NCBI RefSeq assembly: GCF_001653235.2
Contig: NC_035791.1
Location: 2,108,001 to 2,172,000 of the forward strand
Reading direction: 5' to 3'
DNA length: 64,000 nucleotides
Origin: Pochonia chlamydosporia 170
Taxonomy: Eukaryota > Ascomycota > Sordariomycetes > Hypocreales > Clavicipitaceae
Positions 1-11,091 of the stretch are shown here, one piece after another; within the stretch, counting starts at the first letter, position 1; each line of letters begins with the position of its first letter. A program made the translations under genes and the position numbers. The notes below the pieces were generated by a model. The model did not search any database. It saw only the letters and a list, made by a program, of their open reading frames with translations, and had not been told where the DNA came from.

Positions 1-1055
1 CGTTCGCTCAAAAGACCAAAGGCAGCAAGATGGAGACTCAATCCGGATTCCAGCCACAGACACTATGTTGACTATCGAAGGAGATGAGACGATCAAGATG
101 TCTCAGCTAGGGCGAACCAAGCATCCAAGCCCAAGCCATGGGCCCAGCCATCGAACTGGAGTTGCCGTGGAGTATGGAGAACTCCGTAGAAAGGAAATGG
201 ATGCGAAGAAGGGTGGCATTTCGGGGCGGCAGAAGGCCAGAGAGTCCGAAATGGGCCAGTGAGCGACAGTGCAATAGTCAAATCGGGGACCACATCTGGG
301 CCACAACTGTGCAATGGTCTCTGGGAATTACGTTGAAGAAGAATGGTCGGTGGGTGGATGTGTGGATAGTTCCGTTGCTCAACTTGAACCAACAAAGACG
401 ATTGACGTTTTGGGCCGTGGAACCAGTTGACCTCTTTGGCTCGTCACTGGCGTTCTGGTCGCCGCTCCCCGCGGACCGGAGCAGCGGCGCAATTTTGACG
501 CTCCGCCCCCGCTCCTCCTGTGTCGCTTCAGCCAGTCGCATTGACTGCCGTTCAAAGTTGGGCCTCCGGACCTGAGCAGATGTCGATTTTGGATGCAGAA
601 ACACAAGCACAAGTCCAATGGCGCGTACGTGGACCATGGACCCGTTTCATCAACTCTTGTCCTGATCTGACCTGACCCAGGATGGCATGGCATGGCATGG
701 GTTGGCATGGGGCAGCCTGGTGGTCCTCGACGTCAACTGAAATTATTGAGTCGCATGTGCTTCTTCGATGTCATGTCATGTCTAGTCTGTCATGCGGGGG
801 ACCTCGTCTGGAGTTTTATTTACTTGACCCCTTTGACATCCTCTCCATTCCTTCCCTCCCTCTCCCCATAGACTTGAGATCCATCTTTTGAGAGTTGATG
901 TTCAAGGACATGATGCACCGGTGACAACCACACAAACTGGTTTACCGACTTACACATTCAGACATCAGTGTCCCGCGTCCAGACCAAAAGTCTCAGCCTC
1001 AACCTCTTCTCCCGTCCTTCACATCACCAACCCTCACCCAATAAGAACGATCGCC
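1..1055. other. Intergenic / upstream of Zn2Cys6 regulator
   Basis: No ORF in this stretch has protein-like composition or a recognisable domain; the overlapping ORFs on both strands look like chance. It holds an ATGGC-type short tandem repeat near 682-710. A pyrimidine-rich stretch (about 839-880) precedes the start codon at 1056, as is usual for fungal promoters and leaders. The window edge may cut off a gene further left, but nothing coding reaches base 1 that I can support. Confidence 0.6.
682..710. repeat. ATGGC pentanucleotide short tandem repeat
   Basis: About four imperfect copies of ATGGC/ATGGG in tandem, followed by TTGGC. It lies in non-coding DNA some 350 bp upstream of the regulator start codon. 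A simple microsatellite; no function is implied. Confidence 0.7.
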
Positions 1056-3158
1056 ATGCAAGCAACGCAAAAAGGCCCCAAGGCCTGCACTACCTGTGCC
1101 AAAGCCAAGGCTAGATGCATCCCCAGATCCGATGGTGGGGAGAAATGCGAGAGGTAAGCAAATCGCCTTATCTATATTTGTGTGCATTTGGGAGAACCAG
1201 GTTGGAGTCGAGAAGCTGTTCCTCTAGCTCTCTAGCTTCCTTCCTGTTTTGCCCTGATATCAAACCATCTATCAACCCGAGCCTCCGTTCGTACAGTTTG
1301 GAACCCCATTTGTCTGACTTAGTCCTCTTCACCACAACAGATGCCATCGGCTCAAAAAGGATTGCTTTTCCCGTCCGCCTGCCCCGCCGCGGGTCAAGAA
1401 GCGACCCAAGCGGTCGAGAGTCGCTGAGCTCGAGAAGAGGCTCAATGAGTTGTCTTCTCAGTTTGAGGGCGCTCAACCAAGCTCTGCTCGCAGCGTCTCG
1501 GCCGCGTCGCCACCTCAGCATGCGACCAAGGTTCCCGAGAAGCCTGACATGTACTCCTTTGAGCACCTGTTCCCGTCCCCTAGCCCTACCGGAGACGATG
1601 GCCACGAGGCCTCGGCATGGAGCCCCGAAGTCATGAAGGAGTTTGATTCGCCTTGGCCACTGCCTACGGAGAGTGAGATGCTCCTCATGGTGTATCGTGA
1701 GATGTTTGCCGATTATTTCCCTTTCGTTCTCATCCCTCGAGAGCTGTCGTCTGCGGATCTCCGCCTGCAGCGACCGTTCTTGTGGAAGGCTGTCATGGTG
1801 AGCGCTTGCATCTTCGATTCGACCAGACAGGTGAAGCTCGGGGAGGAACTTTTGGCGGATATTGGCAAGGCTTCTATTGTGGATGGAACGAGGAGCCTGG
1901 ATATGTTGCAGGCAGTGGAGCTATTGATTGGATGGTAAGTTTGCTGCATTTGCGGCGCGTTCGTTTCTTGTGGCTGTGGCTAATATGCATGGCTTCTTTT
2001 GCTTTAGGTGGTACTTTGCTTTGAAGAGCTCCCAGGTTACGAATTTGCTATTTCTGGCGAGATCCATGTGTGTCAACTTGAGCGCCATGTCCTATGGCTC
2101 GCAAGGGGAGGATGCCAAGTATGGTCCTTTGGATCACCTTCGAGCATATGCTGGCACTTACTACCTCAATACTATGTAAGTCTCTCATCATGGCCAACGC
2201 ATAATGTAATGCTCCCCCATACTGATTGTTTGCGTGAGCAGTGTCTTCACTACGAACAAGAAAACCGACGTGTTCATGAGCACCACACAACTCGACCATT
2301 GCTGCAAGGTTATCGAAGGCACCATGGAATACCCTTCTGACGAATATCTCGTTAAGCTGGTCAAGATTCAACAGCTCGCGCAGACTATTTCAGTCACCAT
2401 GTCTGCTGATGGCATGGCACCCATGTCTTTGCCGCTTGTCATGGTGGTGCAGTCATTTCAAGACCAGTTGGATACTTTCAAAGCTTCGCTTTCCCCGAGG
2501 CTCGCACAGAACCGTAAGTCTTGAGAATATATCAGTCCTATCCAGTCGGTTGCCGTTTCAGTATCACTAACCTCCCGGTTTAGCTACACTTCTCTGCCAC
2601 ATTTCTGTTGCCGAAATCCTCCTGAAAGACATCGCCATTTCCGACCAGCGCTGCAGCCCTGATAACATGCAAGTTTCCGATCGCCTCCAGCTCCTCTGGT
2701 CCTGCGTCAAGTCCCTCAGCGACTTTTTCGAAGTCCGTTTTGCTGAGCCCGAAGTTGAGAAGCCGCGCTTCCTGTGCATCATTGCGTCTGATTTGGCGTA
2801 TACTCTCATCACCGGTATCAAGCTTCTGACCTTGCAACTGCCTGGCTGGGACGTGGCAAGCATCACCAAGGAGCTGGACATGGTGGCCATTTTTGGAAAG
2901 CAAATCGACCATCTGATGGAGGTCATCGCCAAGCGACGAAGCGGTCTCCTCTCTCCAGACCGATGCGGTATCGAAGATCCCCTGGAACGCCTTGTACGAT
3001 TGATGAGAACGGCGCAAGAGCTCGTGAGCATGCACGTAAGCGGCGGGTCACCTCTGCAGATGGTCGATGACATGAGCACCGTTGCCTGGCGCGAGATTAT
3101 GAATGACGCGCCTTGGGGGATCGACGAAAGCCAGGGACTCATTGACCTGGCTTCATGA
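1056..3158 (+). CDS. Zn(II)2Cys6 fungal transcription factor
   Basis: Nuclear DNA-binding regulator of the Gal4 type. Five exons (1056-1153, 1341-1934, 2008-2175, 2242-2513, 2584-3158) join in frame to 568 aa. The N-terminus has a canonical binuclear zinc cluster: Cys11, Cys14, Cys21, Cys31, Cys34 and Cys41 (C-x2-C-x6-C-x9-C-x2-C-x6-C). The first intron falls inside the cluster, which is common in this family. A basic linker (residues about 45-58) and a short leucine-rich dimerisation helix follow. The rest is a helical middle-homology-like region with no motif that names a target. It is convergent with THI6. Family assignment is sure; the regulated genes are unknown. A local role for the nearby PLP-rhodanese enzyme or transporter is only a guess. 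Confidence 0.93.
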
Positions 3159-3600
3159 GCGAGGCTGCGTCGACCAGAGTCCACGTGGACTTTGTTGTAC
3201 AAACACCACTGTCGCCATGGAGTAAAAACAGGGACTTTGCCACACGGCCATGACGAATATTACGAGCTAGGAAAGAGGCGACAATGGCTGGGAGTTATTG
3301 AAATGGAATTGGAATGGAATTGAGGCATTAACGGGACTGGCTATGCATAGCGTATAATGATATCCTATTGGTTTTATGTGGTTTACGACTTGGGTGGTAT
3401 TTGAATAGCGGGCTTTGTACGAACGAATTTGGACTGTCACTTTTGCGGACATGAAGTTATGTACTTTACTGTGGCTAATAAGATTGGATCAAACTACCAC
3501 AACATTTCCATATTGTGAGTTGTCTAGATCACCCCATTTCCCAAAAAACGTACTCCGTACAAACCACCTTTTATATCACGAGCCTCAGCCAATACCCCCA
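3159..3600. other. Intergenic, convergent 3' regions
   Basis: The 3' flanks of the regulator (+) and THI6 (-) meet here. The stretch is AT-rich with GGAATT repeats near 3300-3320, and a TACTCCGTA motif sits at 3551-3559. No gene seen. Confidence 0.6.
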
Positions 3601-5302
3601 TCACTCGTCTACAACATCAACAGCCGCAACCCTCGCCAACTCCAGCCACGTCGAATCCCCATCCCCCGTCGCCCTTTTTATCCCAAACAACTCATCCAAA
3701 AACGCAGGCACAAACGATCCCGGCCCCCTGACGTCCTCCCTCCGAGCAGCCTTCTCCGCCGCCACACCAAACATAACCGTCCCCGCCACCGCCGCCAGCA
3801 GATAATCCTCCTCATACGCCGCTGCCATTGCGCTCACCGTCGTACCAAGCGTACACCCCGTGCCGGTAATCATGCCGAGATACTCGTGGCCGTTGTCGAT
3901 ACGGATGGTGCGTCTGCCATCGCTGATGAGGTCCGTGGCGCCGGTGAGCAAGACTACGCATTGTCGTTGACGGGCTAGCGAGCGGACGAGTTGTGCGCGC
4001 TGGGGGATTGTGAGTGAGGATGAGGAGTCGACGCCGCGTTGGGTTACGGTTGCGCCGTGGACGGTCTGGATCTCGGATTGGTTGCCTTTTATGATGGTGA
4101 ATTTGCCGGATGTGAGGAGTGTTTTGACGGCTTGTCGGCGGACAGATGTTGCTCCAGCACTGTGGTTGTTAGCTATGGTTTATAATGGGAAGAAGGGGAT
4201 TCGTACCCAACTGGATCGAGGACAACGGGTCTATTCGCATCGTTGTATGCTTTCAGAGCTTGGACGTAGTTCTTTAACCCTTCGGGAGTTACTGTCCCCA
4301 TGTTTAGAACGAGCGCACCACCCAGTTTAGCCAAGTCGGCCGCTTCTTCAGCATAGTTGGACATGATGGGGCTGGCGCCCACGCAGAGAGCTACATTCGC
4401 CGCAAAATTTTGCACAACCTACCAATGTTAGTATTTCTCACAAGCATCAAAGTGAAAGGAAATGTTACCAAATTCGTCATGTTATGCGACAAGGGCGTCT
4501 TCCTGCCCACCGTGCCAACAACATCCGGAATCTTCGCCCTGATCACCTTGCCCAGCAAATCTCTCGACACGGCAGCAGGATCGTCCGCCGCAATGATAGC
4601 ACTCACGACGGCCACGCCATCGAGGGACTTGTGCGACGAGGCCGACTGGGCGAGCACGTCAGTCGTGTTGGAGGCGTTGATGCCGCCTATGCAGACTGTG
4701 GGGATGGAGTGGCCTGCTTGGTGGAGGGCGGAGAGGATCTCAGAGACGCCAGAGGGCCCGATGATGGATTTCGTGTCCTTTTTACTAGCACGAGGCTCGT
4801 TAGCTGTGGATGGGGAGATGTAGGGGGATGAGCGTACGTAGCTGTTGAGAAGACGGTGCCGAGGCCGAGATAATTTGCGCCTGCGGCACTTGCCTTGAGG
4901 GCTTCTTCTTTGGAGCTGGCTGTCACGCCGATGATTTTGTCTGGACCGAGGAGGTTCCTTGCCTTTTCGAATTCTTGTGCGTGTTAGTGCTGGTAGATAT
5001 GTTGTATGGGATGAAGCTCACCCACCCATGTCATCTTGGCCGATGTGCACGCCCTCGCAGCCGATTTGAACGGCAATGTCCACTCTATCATTGATTAGGA
5101 GAGGGACGCCAAAGCTCTTTGTGAGATGGTGTAGTTTCTTGGCTGTGGCGAGGACGACTTCGTTGGTGCTGGTTTTGTCGCGGTACTGCACGAGGGTTGT
5201 GCCGCCGCGGAGGGCGGACTCGACGACGGAGATGAGGTCTTTGTCTCCGAGGATGGCGGGCGTCGAGTCCGTGACTAGGTAGACTGAGTAATCTACTGCC
5301 AT
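3601..5302 (-). CDS. THI6: Bifunctional thiamine-phosphate synthase / hydroxyethylthiazole kinase
   Basis: Joins the pyrimidine (HMP-PP) and thiazole phosphate to make thiamine monophosphate, and phosphorylates the thiazole alcohol for salvage. Five minus-strand exons (5302-5026, 4973-4838, 4784-4469, 4418-4207, 4159-3601) close in frame to 499 aa. The N-terminal half is a TIM-barrel ThiE domain: YLVTDS strand, QYRDK, INDR, GVHIGQDD and IIGVTAS motifs. The C-terminal half is a ThiM-type ribokinase-like kinase: the MTN-V-NFAAN start, VLDPVGAGAT, and TGTGCTLG near the active site. The ATG at 5302 is the only in-frame ATG at the 5' end; the codons just upstream hold a GTG but no ATG. Fusion order and length match yeast Thi6. 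No TPP riboswitch was recognised. Confidence 0.96.
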
Positions 5303-5740
5303 TTTGGGTTGCACAGCTAGGCAAGAGATGGGAGGTTATTTACGAGTGATGGTGGGTGAGGTCATTGATGGTGTTGACTGTTGAATGCGTGGTTTTGGCT
5401 GATGGGGAATTATGGGCCGGTTCGGCTGGCTGTGGGTGGAGGGTAGGACGGTTGAGATGTTGTTGTTGGAGGCGATTTGATTTGTTTGGTGTATTGTGTT
5501 TATTGGATAAGAGTATGATGAGTGTTATTTTATTCTTTAAATTAGGCTTTGGTTATTTGTCATTGAGCTGGTGTTGATGTATGACATGTGTACTACGCAT
5601 GAGTGCATACTAATATACCCTTAGGTCAAATAGCTACTCCACGAATCTCTGGCACAAAATCACACGGTGAAATCATGACATGGAAACTTCAGGCCTGCTT
5701 TTGACAGTATTGAATTAGATAGAGACATGGCATAGCCACG
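5303..5740. other. Intergenic, upstream of THI6
   Basis: Promoter/leader of THI6 and 3' flank of the next minus-strand gene. T- and G-rich on the plus strand (5360-5580). No coding feature seen. Confidence 0.6.
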
Positions 5741-6836
5741 CTAGGTGTTTTCTGCCCCGTAATTTTTATATATCTGCTCCTGTCTATCATACGCTCTTTC
5801 CTGAGCACGCATGAAATCAGCCTGGGTAGGATACTCGAACCTCGTCCAAACATCTCGTAATCTACCATCAAACTCATCTCTGTCAAGCGGTTTGCGGTCC
5901 GTGAGGTGGCGATAGATTCCTGTCCGTCCAACCGGTTCTTCGGGATCTTCCCGATTAAGATTATGCTCATTACCGAGAATAGGCAGTATTGTCAGATCAG
6001 GTGTGTCAGATGTTAGAAATTCCAAAAGCTTTCCCTTTTGCTCTTCGAGAAGCTGGTATATTCTGTAGGTCACTTCTGCTCTATCGGAGTGAAACCAAAT
6101 GGCATTTGGGTCTGCTGCCAGGTCCTCGTCTGGGTTTCGGCGGTCAAAAAGAACAACGCCTCCAAATATGCGGGCTTCTGCCCAGTAACCTACCATGTCG
6201 GCAACACCATTTGGGTATTCCTCGTGGTTGGCATACCAGTGGTGGTAGAATACCGTGGGCCAGGCACCTTCAGGGTTTATCTCCCAGAAGACATGGTCTT
6301 TAGGTGGTACCCATGATGCTATCCTGCCGTCAGCGTGAAGGCTTGTCCCAGCGTTGAATAGTAGCACTGCAAGCTCATGGATTGCTTCTGCAGCCATCTC
6401 TATGAGGCGTGTCTTGAAAGCCCTTGATCCGGGAGAAGCTGCACGGTACTCGCTGATTAACTGCAACCCCCTTCGTTAGTTTATCGGTATTTTACTTTCT
6501 AATACCAAGTGAGGGGCTTACCTCGACATCCAAGTTCAAGGATGCTGGATAGAAATTACAACTCATCTCCTGCACGTTCTCTTTTACTCCAGGGCAGAGT
6601 TGGACGTGTTCTTCGTACAGCGGGTGGTCATTGGGGAGGCGGCTACTAGCCGAATCCCCGGCGACACTCGCCAAGGGCAAGCCGTCGATTATTTGCGAAT
6701 AAGTTTCTCTGGCTATCGAAGTGTCTAAAATATTCAGGCTGGCTTGCACAAAGATATCAAGATGTTGGCCGGTTAGGTTCGTTTCTATGCACGCAAGCGG
6801 TCCCCGAGTTGCATTTCGTCTCGTGTCCGCAGACAT
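5741..6836 (-). CDS. Uncharacterised fungal protein, 344 aa
   Basis: Not recognised. Two exons (6836-6522 and 6460-5741) separated by a GT-AG intron with a CTAAC branch site give 344 aa. There is no signal peptide or membrane segment. The central part (about residues 105-250) is rich in Trp, His, Tyr and Glu: motifs FWEINPEG, VFYHHWYANHEE, MVGYWAEARIFGG and VVLFDR. These look like a conserved soluble fold and suggest genuine coding. The C-terminus is charged and probably helical (R-rich, E-rich, ending near YKNYGAENT). It lies in tandem between THI6 and the PLP-rhodanese gene, about 500 bp from each, so each probably has its own promoter. An enzyme using the conserved His/Trp/Asp residues is possible; no reaction can be named. 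Confidence 0.82.
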
Positions 6837-7333
6837 GGTGGCATCCTGGGTGATCTGTAGTGACTGCTTGTCGTATGATCTACCTTTTGTCGCTGATATT
6901 CGCCTGCGTATTTACATATATGATTTATGATGGTTGGTCCAACTACTCGCCAAAGGAACTGTCATCCTAGTTAGAATGATGCAAGGTCAAAGTCGAGATG
7001 CTGGCGGGGTAGTGAGTCGAGTTAGGTTTATATCACCTTTCAACCGCCAAGCATTCACAACTACAACCAACAGTTGTGAAAACCACCTTCCGAGCACTGC
7101 ATCATATGGGAACGCTGCCCTTCACCTTCAGACTAAGCAAGGTCAATACTGAATAGCCAGAAACACTACATCCGGTATGTTCAGTCAGGCAAAGTAACTA
7201 CCGAGACACATCTATATTTGTCCAAAACACGTTATCCCTGTCAACCTTCTAACTCTTATCCAGTAAATACCTTACCCAGCTTCAACTATCTCTTGCGAAG
7301 CATTCGTCTTACATATCGACAACCTTGAGCAGC
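6837..7333. other. Intergenic between two minus-strand genes
   Basis: Upstream region of the 344-aa gene and 3' flank of the PLP-rhodanese gene. I see no ORF worth calling and no clear cis element. Confidence 0.55.
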
Positions 7334-9273
7334 TTAACCAGAAGCAGATCCCAACGGCTGAACAGATACTGCAATTTGACTTGACTGTGTTGGCTTAATA
7401 CCCTCCACCTCCGTACTCAACCTCAACCACAGCTGATCCTTCTGTTGAGTCGCACTGGCAAGCGAGCGCTTCGTCTCGTCCCTCATTTGGTGAAGAACCT
7501 TGAATCCTCCCCTGACACTATCCGTTTCATAACCCTTTGCTCTAAGAACGCTGTTCGCCACACGAGAGCTATCACCGTCATAGCACAAGATCAATGTACG
7601 CTTGCCACGAATGAGAGACTGGATATCTTGGTTGGGGACTTTGAACGTCTCTTCAAGTCTCGTCCACAGCGCTTTCAGAACGGCAGGATCAGAGAAAGGA
7701 CTCGGTTGGTCGGCCTGTACAAACGGTATATTGGTCGATCCAGGGACATGGAATTCTTCAAAGTCCTCAGCCTGCCGCAGGTCGATAATGGCAGTTTCGG
7801 ACTTGGGCCGAGCGGTGCTGGTTGACAGGAGAATGTCACCGCTCACGGCTTTGCTGACACCAAAGAAGGCACTGAGCGCATCGGCAGCGTCTCGTTCCCA
7901 TGCTTCGTCGTATCGGTAGACATCCACACCGAGGAGTTCCTAAGCCAGTTAGTATGCTTACCCGGTGTAGTTGCCTCGGCCCGACTTACCTCGTTCTTTA
8001 TGGATGGGAAGAATGACTCTCCCAGCTTGTCAAAGTACTCATTGACGTATTGGTAGGGCAGGTCGCAGCACAAAAAGGCGCAGTGAATCTCGTCATCCGA
8101 GCCAGCGAGTTGAGAGAGGTTCCCTTCTGCCTTTCGTTTCTCAATGAATTGGAATAGACCCTTTAGGTTGAAACCAGATGATGGCCCACAAACGAGTCCC
8201 TCTCTAATTAAGTCGAGTGAGATAGAATATGAGTCGTGTGATCCGACCTCTTCGATATGGTCAACAGCTGCTTTCCAGGGGAATTCCACTGGCGCAAGAA
8301 GAGCATATGATCGAGGTCCTGGGACGCGGTCGCCAGCGGCGGTACAGACACTACGCTTGTTAGCTTATCAAGATAATCCCTCTACATGTAACCTGTACTC
8401 ACCCGAGTCTGAAAACGCTAGGTTTTGCTTCTTTAAAGTATGTGCCCAGACCCGTCATGGTACCTGAGCGAGATTTAGTAAAGCGATTAGGGTGTGAACT
8501 CAGCAAGACTTACCTGAGGTACCCATGCCTGCACATATGATGTTAATTTCTGGCAACTGCCTCAATATTTGAGGCCCGGTCCATTTAACATGGGACTTCC
8601 AATTCTATACAGCCACTGTTAGCATCTGGATAACTCTTGAAAACCCTTCTACGCACATTATCATTCTCATATTGATTAGGGTTAATAGTCGCCGAGTCAG
8701 ACTCTTGGGCTAGTCTCTGGGCAGCTCGAATGCCACCACGCTCATCAAGCGGCTCAGGTTGTGAGGGACCGCCAAATAACGTGCTATAGATGTAAGTACA
8801 TGATGCCACGATGGGAGAAACACCGACTCACATGTTAATGCCAAACAGCTGCATCAGACGAATCTTGGCAAGACTAGTCTTGTTACTTAGGAAAGCTCGA
8901 ACATCTGGCAAACCGTAAAATGCTCGAGCTATCAAAGACATAGAGAGCACCGTTGAGCCAGAGCTATACTCAACAATCGTCTTGGTCTTTTCTGGCACGA
9001 CACTATTTTGAAGAAGGTTCAACGCTGGAACACAAAAATATTAGACTCGGCTCACATCCAAAGGCTTGGGATTTGCATACCGGGCATGGATTTGACATTG
9101 TTTGCAGGATGCATAGACATCATCTTTGCATAGATGCGGATGCCATCCTGACGGTATGGGTTAAGACAATCTGGTATCTCAACCAGGGGTATCGGCGGTG
9201 ATGACTCTGGGTCGAAATACTGTCGAACCGAGTCCGGGCCCTTGTATACGTTTAGAAAGTTGTCATTCCCCAT
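7334..9273 (-). CDS. Cysteine-synthase-like PLP enzyme fused to a rhodanese domain
   Basis: Seven minus-strand exons (9273-9081, 9024-8832, 8783-8657, 8604-8514, 8463-8403, 8350-7990, 7939-7334) close in frame to 543 aa. Residues about 25-335 form a fold-type II PLP domain of the O-acetylserine sulfhydrylase/cystathionine beta-synthase family. The Schiff-base lysine is probably Lys61 in HPANNVKSM, at the place of the usual SVKDR. A SSGST substrate loop follows, then GMGTSGTMTG as the phosphate-binding loop and GPSSG near the end. The C-terminal part (about 360-500) is a rhodanese: DLR-AEDFEEFHVPGSTNIPF, then a loop CYDGDSS with a candidate persulfide-carrying Cys461, and RGGFKVL. The fusion suggests sulfur delivered to, or taken from, an amino-acid intermediate held by PLP; this is inference. 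It is divergent from the MFS gene across 1.8 kb. Confidence 0.9.
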
Positions 9274-11091
9274 GGTTGTTGTGTCAAGGTTGTCTTGCTT
9301 GTTGTGCTTCCCCGTGTCTGTGGTCAGGTTGTTCTATGCCTTAACTGTATAGCTCGGGCTATCGGGGTATCAGAGACAAACTTGCCAAGTCCAAGCTTAA
9401 AATAAAAGTAATACACGGAAGAGATACCAAGTACTTATCCTACCGGAAGTTAGGCTCCTATGGCCACTCTCACTCCCCTGACCCTGTATCAGAAGAGAAG
9501 GTGCAAAACTAGCTAAAAACAACGCAAAGTCCGCATTAGCCATGGTACAGTCCACATTGGAAAGCAGAACATCCCATTAATTCCTGCAGCATAGTGCGCT
9601 TTGTTGCGTTCTTGCAGATCCAGTCATTGCCACTTGTGTCCCAGACCAACATGCCAGTCAACAAGGTTATGCCCACAAATCGGGACTCTGTGCTGCCACG
9701 ATCGCCGGGATATTGTCTACAAAGGATGTCACTGGATTTCAGTCTGCCCGTCTCATCTGCCGAGAATACTAGGAGTGCTCGCACTATACAGTGTTAATTG
9801 GAAATTCCTTAGAGTGACGTGTTCCTATAGGGCAAGGATGTTTCAATTTCCATGCTGATGAGGAGTCCTGTATGTAATGGATAACTCAAATACTAACCAT
9901 GATGGTCTTATTTCTGTGCGTCACGGTACCTTGTTGTCCCAATCACAACGTCGGAAATTGACAAAATAAATAAATAAAAGAGCTGTACCCATGTCTGTCC
10001 ATCAAGGTATCACCCACGAAGCCAGGACAAAGGCGAGCCGGACGGTCGACACAAGCGTTAAACAAGGTTGCATCGTGGCCAAGGGGCACTCTCCGTCGTC
10101 AGAATCTTTCGTGCGTTTCGTAGCCAACAGCACACCCTGATAGTTTCAACTGCTGCAAAACACTTACACCATCGCGAGATCGTGGCCCTTGGTGGAGACG
10201 TTGTTGAATGTTACCTCCCACAACCAAGGACGATCTCTTCCCACTTCCGGGCTAACTCATTTATTTTAGTACCAGGGGTGGTCGAGCACATCCTTCTAGA
10301 ATAGGAAAGCTGGGTTCTCAAATGCGCTCAAAGTCTCTCAAGGTTCGGCACATATCATCGTCCTTACATATGCCGTCATCTAGATTGCCATGAGTAATAG
10401 GTTGATTGGGCAAATCCTGTGCAACCATGGGCCTCTACGACAACGTATATACAGACCCGTAAAAATTGGAATCAAAGAACTTGAATATCCACTTGGCTTT
10501 CCATGTACTATTACAAGTAAGCTTTTGCCCTGAGACCCCATCTCTTGGTCCCCGCTAGTCTGGATTCCTTGGCACGGCAGCTTGTTAAGCTTGTTTTGGC
10601 CACATTTACATGTCCATGGATGGTTAGTTTCTCCCTTGCCAGCTTAATTAGTTGAATGAAGAGGCCAAGGGTACACATGTAGCTGGATGATCGACCGGAC
10701 TTTCATTGCTGTGGGCCAAGGCCGTATTATTCCGTACTTGAATGCTATACAGATGGGGTAGTTTATGCGTATATCTGCTCAATGGACCTCAAATCTGCGT
10801 TTTTCTTGACGAGGGTTATGACCAGGGTACTGAAGTCCGATTCCTTGTCTTAGACTTTCGGTCACACGGGTTCGAAAACATTCAGTCTCGGTCGTTTATT
10901 CGCCGGGATCGTTAAGAATTCTCGCATGGTTGTAAACTTTGGTCGAGTGGCCGGTTGTTTCTCTTGACGCTTATTGTCGTTTCGCTCCCACAAGTCCAGT
11001 CTCATCTCCAAAGATTGTCGTCTCGTACTTTAATCGAGGAGTTAGCAGATGACCGACCAAAGGCTTCAAGTTCCTGTAAAATTTGGCGAAA
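9274..11091. other. 1.8 kb divergent promoter region
   Basis: Lies between the starts of the PLP-rhodanese gene (-) and the MFS transporter (+). Only short ORFs without protein-like composition are present. There is an AT tract with TAAATAAATAAAA near 9965-9978, and a CCGTACTT element near 10732. A shared divergent promoter is possible, but no operator could be identified. Confidence 0.5.

Noticed and set aside
10860..10885. GGTTCGAAAAC resembling a tRNA B box
   Set aside because: The final bases do not fit the B-box consensus, and no A box or cloverleaf could be drawn around it. GGTTCGATAGG near 31481 fails likewise.
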